Of a stretch of 11,807 bases of DNA, positions 7,084-11,807 are shown piece after piece (position 1 is the first letter of the stretch; each line of letters begins with the position of its first letter). Under the pieces are notes generated by a model, which saw nothing but the letters and a program-made list of their open reading frames with translations, was not told the DNA's origin and did not search any database. Source of the DNA: an uncultured bacterium (lineage in GTDB: Bacteria > Bacillota > Clostridia > Lachnospirales > Lachnospiraceae). Position numbers and translations under genes: made by a program. The DNA lies in contig CAMUHA010000098.1 of NCBI GenBank assembly GCA_947088515.1, positions 1 through 11,807 of the forward strand, given 5' to 3'.

Positions 7084-7698
7084 TTACATTCTATTAACAT
7101 AAATAAAATTATTTAAAATCGCAAGCCCTACACTTGAGCTTTTTTCTGGATGGAACTGGCAGGCAAAAATATTATCCTTTTCCACCGATGCGTGAATACA
7201 GGTACCATATTGGGCAGATGCAGTAACGATTGCTTCTTCCTCTGCCTTTAAATAATAGGAATGAACAAAATATACATAAGAATTTTCCTCTATTCCCTTA
7301 AATAATTTCCCCTTATTTGGAAACCTAAGTGAATTCCATCCAATATGGGGAATTTTAATGCCTGGATTTTCCGGAAGCCGGAGAATTTCTCCCGGAAGCA
7401 GTCCCAAACCTTTTACGTTAATGCTTTCATCGCTTTTTTCAAACAAAAGCTGCAAGCCTAAACATATACCTAAAAAAGGAATTCCTTTTTGAGTCACCTC
7501 GTAAATTACTTTATCCAGACCATAAAAATGCAGTTTCTCCATTGCATCCCCAAACGCGCCTACCCCCGGTAAAACCACCCTGTCCGCCTTTAAGATTACT
7601 TCCCTGTCTTTGGTTATTACCGCCTCTTCACCTAATTTAAGAAATGCCTTCTCCACACTTTTTATGTTTCCGGCGTCATAATCAATAATTGCCGTCAT
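7084..7698 (-). CDS. hisH: Imidazole glycerol phosphate synthase, glutamine amidotransferase subunit
   Basis: HisH hydrolyses glutamine and channels ammonia into the HisF barrel. The class I amidotransferase fold is complete at 204 residues. The nucleophile is Cys79 in GICLGLQLLF, and His183 and Glu185 in CQFHPEKSS complete the triad. The N-terminal DYDAGNIKSVEKAF, the oxyanion-region motif PGVGAFGDAM and IPHIGWNSL are standard for HisH. Its ATG overlaps the stop of the upstream gene (ATGA at 7698-7695), and I see no strong Shine-Dalgarno of its own. Translation therefore probably depends on ribosomes finishing the 646-residue protein. That makes the expression level of this enzyme subunit depend on an unrelated-looking membrane protein. 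Confidence 0.97.
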   Translation of the reverse strand: MTAIIDYDAGNIKSVEKAFLKLGEEAVITKDREVILKADRVVLPGVGAFGDAMEKLHFYGLDKVIYEVTQKGIPFLGICLGLQLLFEKSDESINVKGLGLLPGEILRLPENPGIKIPHIGWNSLRFPNKGKLFKGIEENSYVYFVHSYYLKAEEEAIVTASAQYGTCIHASVEKDNIFACQFHPEKSSSVGLAILNNFIYVNRM

Positions 7699-9635
7699 GC
7701 CCCTTCTCCCGTCAATAATTCCTCCTCTTCAGGCAAAACATCCAAAGGAACATTGTCTTCGCCAGCTTCCGGCTCCTCTTCTATAAGAGAATCAAAAGTT
7801 CCATTAATTGCATCTGTCAGTCTTTGCGTGTATGTAACATTGTCGTACTTGTAAATCTCTATTGCCTCATCCGGCGTTATCCCATAGTTGCTCTCTAAAA
7901 TACTGCAAATTTGCTGGTATATGCTGTCAATTTCAGCTCTGACACCATATTCATCCACTCCTGCAAGACCCCAATAGCATTCCACGCCTCTAATCAGTGC
8001 ATCAACAGCTTCCAGTTCCTGATTCAACGCTATATTGTTATAGTAGGATTTTAACTTACGGTCAAGTACCAAAATCGTTTTTGCCCTGTCAAAAATTATT
8101 TCATCATTGCCTGAAAGTTTTTTGTTATAAAACAGTTCATAAACCTTTCCGTAATCTCCCTGGTAAAAAGCCTCACGTGCAATTTCTTTATCCGCATATT
8201 GTGGAAGAAAAGTAACAAAAATACATATACTTGCAATAATTGTTGCACAAAAAGCTAAAATAGCAATCACATGTTTTGCAGTCAATATCCGAAAAGGATT
8301 TTCCCAAGGTGTTTTTTCCTTTTCTTTCTTTTCTTTTACAGGCTTTGGTTTCTTTTCTTTTTTAGGCTTTGCTTCTTTCTTTCCCTTTGCGTTTTTGCCC
8401 TTCTCTTTTTTCTCTGCTTTTTTCTTTTTCTTTTCTTCTTTTTTTGCCTTATCCTCTTTGGAAAGTTCCTTAAGTATCTCGGAATTTTCGTCGGAAGCAG
8501 TATCCGGCTCCTCTTCTTCCTGTGAAATATAAGCTAAAAACCTTGCAAGGAAACCTGGGGCTTTTTCTTTTCTATCCTCTTCTTTTTCCCCATCATCTGA
8601 ATTTCTACGTTCGTCCCTCTGTCCATTATCCTGCAAGCCTTCTAAGGATAAACTATCCTGAAAATCATCATCTTCATCATTTAGAACGCTTTGTATTCCT
8701 GTTTCTAACTCTGTATCTTCAACATCATCCTTTTTTCCAAACAGTTTATTATTTGGAGCCTTTTTTCCAGTTTTCTTTCCCTTTTGCTTTTTCCCTTTTG
8801 TTTTTTTTCTGTCAACCTGGACGTTTTCCTTATTCTGGGATACTGGCATGTCTTCTGAAAAGATATCAAAATCATCGTCGGCATTGCTATCACCTGCATT
8901 TTCATCAATGCTTTCCAGCAGTGCAAGCATATCATCATCAACACTTTGATTTTTATCAGCTTTTTTTAACAAACTGTTAATTTCGTCTAAATCTGAATCT
9001 GTATTTTCCATATTATCAATCAGATCCGTAATATCGGCCTCTTCCATATCAGAAGAATCATTGCCTGGCATAACATCTTCTTCGGTCTGTACTGACTCAT
9101 CACCATCCGCGCTATCAGGATTGACAATATCTTCCGAATCTTGAACATCTGTCTGCGCCAGAAGATTATCAATATCTGCCTTCCATTCTTCCACTTCTTC
9201 TGAATCAAGGTCTTGTGAACTATCTAAAAGATTCTCTAAAGATAAATCAGAATTTTCTGAACTATCAATCAATTGTTCCAGAGACAATTCCATTCCATCT
9301 GAAGTTTCCTGGTCTTGCAATAAATCAAGGGAAAAATTGTCATCATCATAAATATCTGCAAAGTCATTTGTAGCCTGCCTTGGTTCATTGAAAAAATCTG
9401 TAAGACTGTTATCTGACAGGTCTGGATTCTCCGCATCCTGTATCAAATCCTCTAAAGCTCCTGCCTCATTCCATATATCAGTACCAGCATCTGTCAATGA
9501 ATCAGCATCAGATACTTCTTCATCTTCTAATTCCTCAACAGTCATCTCATCCACCAAATCTTCAATTTCTTCAGGCTGACTACCATCAGTTACTGATTTT
9601 AATAAACTATCAAGATACTCTTCATCAGTAGACAT
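7695..9635 (-). CDS. Large membrane protein of unknown function with acidic and Lys-rich disordered regions
   Basis: I do not recognise this 646-residue protein. Residues 1-275 are strongly acidic and low in complexity, with short recurring amphipathic motifs such as LSLEQLIDSS (117-126) and LSLENLLDSS (131-140). A basic cluster at 276-303 (KKTKGKKQKGKK), another acidic stretch, a possible amphipathic helix GFLARFLAYIS (361-371) and a long Lys/Glu region (about 394-441) follow. One membrane helix lies at about 456-477 (VIAILAFCATIIASICIFVTFL). The last 169 residues form an ordered, helical, probably extracytoplasmic domain with a TPR-like look (REAFYQGDYGKVYELFYNKKL), ending in an acidic tail. 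With no signal peptide and a basic stretch before the helix, the long N-terminus should be cytoplasmic. The start is fixed by TAGGAGG 6-7 nt upstream; a TATAAT at 9653-9658 lacks a -35. It overlaps hisH by 4 nt. A scaffold or membrane-tethered adaptor is a guess. Confidence 0.88.
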   Translation of the reverse strand: MSTDEEYLDSLLKSVTDGSQPEEIEDLVDEMTVEELEDEEVSDADSLTDAGTDIWNEAGALEDLIQDAENPDLSDNSLTDFFNEPRQATNDFADIYDDDNFSLDLLQDQETSDGMELSLEQLIDSSENSDLSLENLLDSSQDLDSEEVEEWKADIDNLLAQTDVQDSEDIVNPDSADGDESVQTEEDVMPGNDSSDMEEADITDLIDNMENTDSDLDEINSLLKKADKNQSVDDDMLALLESIDENAGDSNADDDFDIFSEDMPVSQNKENVQVDRKKTKGKKQKGKKTGKKAPNNKLFGKKDDVEDTELETGIQSVLNDEDDDFQDSLSLEGLQDNGQRDERRNSDDGEKEEDRKEKAPGFLARFLAYISQEEEEPDTASDENSEILKELSKEDKAKKEEKKKKKAEKKEKGKNAKGKKEAKPKKEKKPKPVKEKKEKEKTPWENPFRILTAKHVIAILAFCATIIASICIFVTFLPQYADKEIAREAFYQGDYGKVYELFYNKKLSGNDEIIFDRAKTILVLDRKLKSYYNNIALNQELEAVDALIRGVECYWGLAGVDEYGVRAEIDSIYQQICSILESNYGITPDEAIEIYKYDNVTYTQRLTDAINGTFDSLIEEEPEAGEDNVPLDVLPEEEELLTGEGA

Positions 9636-9670
9636 AGTTACCTCCTACTCCCATTATATTTTACTTTTAT

Positions 9671-9691
9671 AAAAACACAGGCTTTGCCTGT
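9671..9691 (-). terminator. Terminator after the sirtuin-like gene
   Basis: On the minus strand ACAGGC, loop AAA, GCCTGT (9691-9677) is followed by G and TTTTT (9675-9671). It lies 34 nt past the sirtuin stop and just upstream of the 646-residue gene, separating the two transcription units. Leaky read-through could still feed the downstream operon, because no convincing -35 is visible for that operon. Confidence 0.75.
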
Positions 9692-9725
9692 TTCCTATAG
9701 CCATATACTTTTCTAGTTTAACATA

Positions 9726-10499
9726 CTAAAAACCTTTAGACAATTGTTTTAGAAATTCTTCCGGTTTTTGACAGAGCCCATGACCTCTCTCTTTTATTTC
9801 TCCCGTAATTTGATAAATCCTGCTATGTACCCGGAAAAGCTCTGCCTTTCGATTGTAAAAAGTAATTTTTTCAAAAGGCCATCTGATTACTGTAGGATAT
9901 TTCATGCCAACTCCAATTTCAAGAAGACAAATCTTCTTATTTACCGTTCCCTGCAGCCATTTTTTATATATCTGCCACTTGTCTAAGTATCCTTCCTCAA
10001 GATAATTTTGTGCGTTTACATTATTAAATACCAGACTTGTATTACAATATGGACAAACTGGTTCCCTAAAGTCCTCTAGCCCCTCTCTTCCCTCCAAAAT
10101 TCTGCTGGTTTGTAACAGAATATCTTTTGGAACATCATATAGATTTGTGCTGCATTTCGCACCACATTGCAATTTCTCATAACCGCCACAAGGAGCCACA
10201 ATACGTTCTTCATTCAAACCACTTTCTTTGGCAAGGCCATCCAGACAAGTTGTAATTACAAAATAATTTTTTCCATTAAGCCTTTCTGCAAGAGCTTCAT
10301 ATAGCAACTGTCTGTCTTTTTTCTTTTCTTCTAACTTTAACTTTTCTATATAGGGAAGCATACCAAACTCTGACATTCCACCAGTTACTTCTTTAAAATG
10401 CGGCTCTTGCCTGACTTCATTCAGCACATCCAGCTCTTCACCTAAACCAACCAACACCATATCCGCTTCTGCAAGCTTTTGAATTATTTGTTCTACCAT
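9726..10499 (-). CDS. Divergent Sir2-family (sirtuin, SirTM-like) protein with zinc-ribbon cysteines
   Basis: Numbered from the Met at 10499 (257 residues), a Rossmann-type start VLVGLGEEL (15-23) is followed by FVITTCLDGL (about 80-89), matching the sirtuin TQNIDGL/TTNVD region. A zinc-ribbon pair is seen at Cys112/Cys116 (LQCGAKC) and Cys149/Cys152 (CPYC). LLEIGVGMKYP (192-202) matches the second nucleotide-binding region. This pattern, especially the Cys-Gly-Gly-Tyr before the first Cys pair and the EIGVG motif, resembles class M sirtuins (SirTM, protein ADP-ribosyltransferases) more than classical deacetylases. The catalytic His position of classical sirtuins holds Cys104, and the NID Asn position appears to hold Cys85. 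The frame is open up to an ATG at 10559, but that start has no ribosome binding site and the first 20 codons contain a U-tailed hairpin, so I prefer 10499 (AGGAT 7 nt upstream). No macrodomain or GcvH-like partner is in the window. Confidence 0.78.
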   Translation of the reverse strand: MVEQIIQKLAEADMVLVGLGEELDVLNEVRQEPHFKEVTGGMSEFGMLPYIEKLKLEEKKKDRQLLYEALAERLNGKNYFVITTCLDGLAKESGLNEERIVAPCGGYEKLQCGAKCSTNLYDVPKDILLQTSRILEGREGLEDFREPVCPYCNTSLVFNNVNAQNYLEEGYLDKWQIYKKWLQGTVNKKICLLEIGVGMKYPTVIRWPFEKITFYNRKAELFRVHSRIYQITGEIKERGHGLCQKPEEFLKQLSKGF

Positions 10500-10526
10500 T
10501 AGCCTATCCTGTCTAAAGTACTCATG

Positions 10527-10547
10527 AAAAAGAGAGCGTCCCTCTCT
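10527..10547 (-). terminator. Second U-tailed hairpin after cheV, inside the longest possible sirtuin frame
   Basis: On the minus strand AGAGAG (10547-10542), a 5-nt loop and CTCTCT (10536-10531) are followed by TTTT (10530-10527). It lies 20 nt beyond the stronger cheV terminator, so it could act as a back-up terminator. It overlaps codons of the sirtuin frame only if that gene starts at 10559. The stem is just 6 bp. Confidence 0.45.
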
Positions 10548-10566
10548 CTGCCTCAACATTTAAATA

Positions 10567-10586
10567 AGCCGGAATCACTTCCGGCT
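10567..10586 (-). terminator. Terminator of cheV
   Basis: A perfect 8-bp stem (10567-10574 with 10579-10586; AGCCGGAA with TTCCGGCT) has a 4-nt loop, followed by TATTT on the minus strand. It lies 84 nt past the cheV stop. The T tail is short. Confidence 0.7.
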
Positions 10587-10670
10587 CTTTCCCTTTAATT
10601 TCTATAAACAATGACTTGCACAGCCTGGACTTAATAGAGCACAAGTATCATTTATCCTATTTTACAGAAA

Positions 10671-11573
10671 TTAACCTTTATATCCAACCAGACCATCTAT
10701 CACTCTTACAAGATTCCCAATTTCCGGCTTTGATAACTGCGCATCAGCGCCTAAAGATTCTCCCTTCTTTCTCATCTCATCATTTACAAGAGACGAAAAA
10801 ATAATTACAGGAATATCCCGTGTCTCTTCATCATCTTTTACAAGCTTAGTGAGCCTGTGTCCATCCATTAATGGCATTTCAATATCAGTAATTATACATT
10901 GTATATTTTCTCTTAAAGTCCCTTTAGTTTTGCACTCTGTAATAATATCATAAGCTTCCTGCCCATTACCAGTATGAGTCAGATTTTCATATCCCGCCTG
11001 CTTTAAGGAATCAACAATCAATCTGTTAAGAAGCACAGAATCTTCTGCAATAAGAATAGGTACATTGCTTCTGCCTCTTGCACCCATTTCATCAATTTCG
11101 CTTGTTTTTAGTCCTGTTTCCGGATTAATATCTGTCACAATCTTTTCAAAATCAAGTATAATAATCAATCTGTTATCAAGCTTAACAATACCTGTAGAAA
11201 TACTTTCTTCCGCACTGGAAACTGTTGCACCTGGTTTGATAATGTTTTCCCATGAAACTCTGTGAATTCCTCTTACGGCATCAACATGAAAAGCAATATC
11301 CAATTTATTAAAATTAGTAATTATAAATAAACCGCCTTCGCTTGAAACACCCCTTTGCAGACAATTTTTTAAGTCAATTGCTGTAATCATTGTATCTCTT
11401 GGCATAAAAATCCCCTCAATACTGGGATGTGAATTGGGCACTGGTGTTATCTGCTGATAAGGAATTATTTCCTTAATCTTGGCAACATTTATACCATAAG
11501 CATTCCCATCTAATACAAATTCCAATACCTCTAATTCATTTGTTCCATTCTCTAGAAGAATTTTTGTATCCAT
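10671..11573 (-). CDS. cheV: Chemotaxis coupling protein CheV (CheW-like domain fused to receiver domain)
   Basis: CheV couples chemoreceptors to the kinase CheA, and its receiver domain tunes adaptation when phosphorylated. Numbered from the Met at 11573 (300 residues), the CheW-like domain spans about 12-145 (LEFVLDGNAYGINVAKIKEII, then IEGIFMPRDTMITAIDL, then IILDFEKIV). The receiver spans about 171-296 with Glu177/Asp178 (IAEDS), phospho-accepting Asp230 (IITDIEMPLMDG), Ser260/Ser261 and Lys282 (LSKPEIG). A further in-frame ATG exists at 11609, but the extended -10 promoter at 11624 would leave it only about 8 nt of leader, while the Met at 11573 has GAGGTG 6 nt upstream and gives MDTKILLENGTNELE, a typical CheV start. 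It is a single-gene unit. Its presence implies a motile or chemotactic lineage, although no other che gene is in view. Confidence 0.94.
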   Translation of the reverse strand: MDTKILLENGTNELEVLEFVLDGNAYGINVAKIKEIIPYQQITPVPNSHPSIEGIFMPRDTMITAIDLKNCLQRGVSSEGGLFIITNFNKLDIAFHVDAVRGIHRVSWENIIKPGATVSSAEESISTGIVKLDNRLIIILDFEKIVTDINPETGLKTSEIDEMGARGRSNVPILIAEDSVLLNRLIVDSLKQAGYENLTHTGNGQEAYDIITECKTKGTLRENIQCIITDIEMPLMDGHRLTKLVKDDEETRDIPVIIFSSLVNDEMRKKGESLGADAQLSKPEIGNLVRVIDGLVGYKG

Positions 11574-11623
11574 TTCCTTCACCTCGTTCTCTTCATATGA
11601 TACCCGCATTTACCTTCTTCGAA

Positions 11624-11652
11624 ATTATATCATATTTCTGCTTTTCAAACAA
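11624..11652 (-). promoter_or_regulatory. Extended -10 promoter of cheV
   Basis: On the minus strand TTGTTT (11652-11647), a 17-nt spacer and a perfect TATAAT (11629-11624) preceded by TGA (extended -10, TGN) form a convincing SigA promoter. Transcription would start near 11617, about 44 nt before the preferred cheV start. A SigD-type motility promoter was not seen. Confidence 0.7.
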
Positions 11653-11673
11653 TAACAAAACATACAAAATAAT

Positions 11674-11701
11674 AAAAAGCGCAAAACTTTATTTTGCGCT
11701 T
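11674..11701 (-). terminator. Terminator of the rRNA operon
   Basis: A perfect 10-bp stem (11677-11686 with 11692-11701) has a 5-nt loop. On the minus strand GCGC is followed by TTTTT and then ATTATTTTG. It lies about 80 nt past the end of 23S rRNA and just upstream of the cheV promoter. Confidence 0.8.
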
Positions 11702-11782
11702 CAAAATATACTAAATAAAAAACCATACCCTCAAAACCGAACGCCGAAAGCTCGCTCTTTACATCCAATCGCCTCTTCCTCT

Positions 11783-11807
11783 GGTCAGGCTTCCGGCCTA
11801 TTAGTTT
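11783..11807 (-). rRNA. 3' end of 23S ribosomal RNA (partial, about the last 25 nt)
   Basis: Read on the minus strand the window begins AAACTAATAGGCCGG and continues to GCCTGACC at 11783. This has the form of the 23S 3' terminus: the conserved ACUAAU followed by the strand that ends in GG-CUU-ACC-like sequence and pairs with the 23S 5' end. The mature end is placed at 11780-11783 by similarity of form only. Bases 11702-11782 hold no gene that I can identify and are too short for a 5S rRNA (about 117 nt), so the operon seems to end 16S-23S-terminator here. Confidence 0.75.

Noticed and set aside
8340..8470. Simple-sequence tract as a phase-variable repeat
   Set aside because: The Lys-rich coding region is irregular (mixed AAA, AAG, GAA, GAG codons) without a perfect long tandem repeat, so slippage-based switching is not supported.
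8271..8980. Phe/Leu-rich plus-strand frames
   Set aside because: They are the complement of Lys/Glu-rich and Asp-rich codons of the 646-residue gene. They lack a ribosome binding site, and their Phe-rich composition reflects poly-purine coding on the other strand.
9636..9725. SigA promoter for the 646-residue gene
   Set aside because: A TATAAT exists at 9653-9658 but no -35 resembles consensus at 16-18 nt, and the implied leader would be only about 10 nt. I mention it only within the gene entry.
11702..11782. 5S rRNA after the 23S end
   Set aside because: The interval is about 81 nt, shorter than a 5S gene, and shows no 5S-like conserved segments.
1..11807. CRISPR array, insertion sequence or prophage
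   Set aside because: No regularly spaced direct repeats, no terminal inverted repeats with a transposase, and no phage-type genes; all intergenic gaps are under 300 nt.

Overview
Taxon and base composition. This is an AT-rich, chromosomal stretch of a Gram-positive anaerobe. The protein styles, strong AGGAGG-type ribosome binding sites, SigA-like promoters and U-tailed terminators all fit a clostridial relative. Family Lachnospiraceae is my best guess, based on the style of the CheV N-terminus, the LysA variant and the 23S 3' end; this is not proven. Every real gene reads on the minus strand, so the natural reading order runs from the right end of the window to the left. I see no phage, transposon, CRISPR or toxin-antitoxin signature. 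It looks like core chromosome with several uncharacterised lineage-specific genes mixed in.

Layout, in transcription order. (1) 11807-11674: the last bases of a 23S rRNA and its terminator, with no 5S gene between them. (2) 11652-10567: a well-formed promoter, cheV (CheW domain plus receiver domain) and its terminator. (3) 10549-9671: a second U-tailed hairpin, a divergent sirtuin (SirTM-like, catalytic His position occupied by Cys), and a terminator. (4) 9635-5487: a tight unit of four genes. It begins with a 646-residue acidic/basic low-complexity membrane protein of unknown function, followed by hisH (stop and start overlapping as ATGA), hisF and ung (uracil-DNA glycosylase), and ends in a 12-bp terminator. 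(5) 5424-3971: a near-consensus promoter, an unexplained leader of about 147 nt, and lysA. (6) 3938-3736: promoter, tRNA-Leu(CAA) and terminator. (7) 3722-3130: a 157-residue protein built of two similar halves, with a candidate sporulation-type (SigK-like) promoter, then a terminator. (8) 3070-1: a two-component system, response regulator then sensor kinase, preceded by an array of TTAA-type boxes at about 11-bp spacing. The kinase runs off the left edge just after its phospho-accepting His box.

How the parts relate. HisH and HisF form one enzyme, imidazole glycerol phosphate synthase, but no other his genes are here. Their coupling to a large unknown membrane protein and to a DNA repair enzyme is a genomic arrangement rather than a known pathway. 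The response regulator and kinase form a cognate pair. LysA supplies the last step of lysine synthesis. The least explained parts are the 646-residue protein, the Cys-substituted sirtuin, the duplicated 157-residue protein and the lysA leader.
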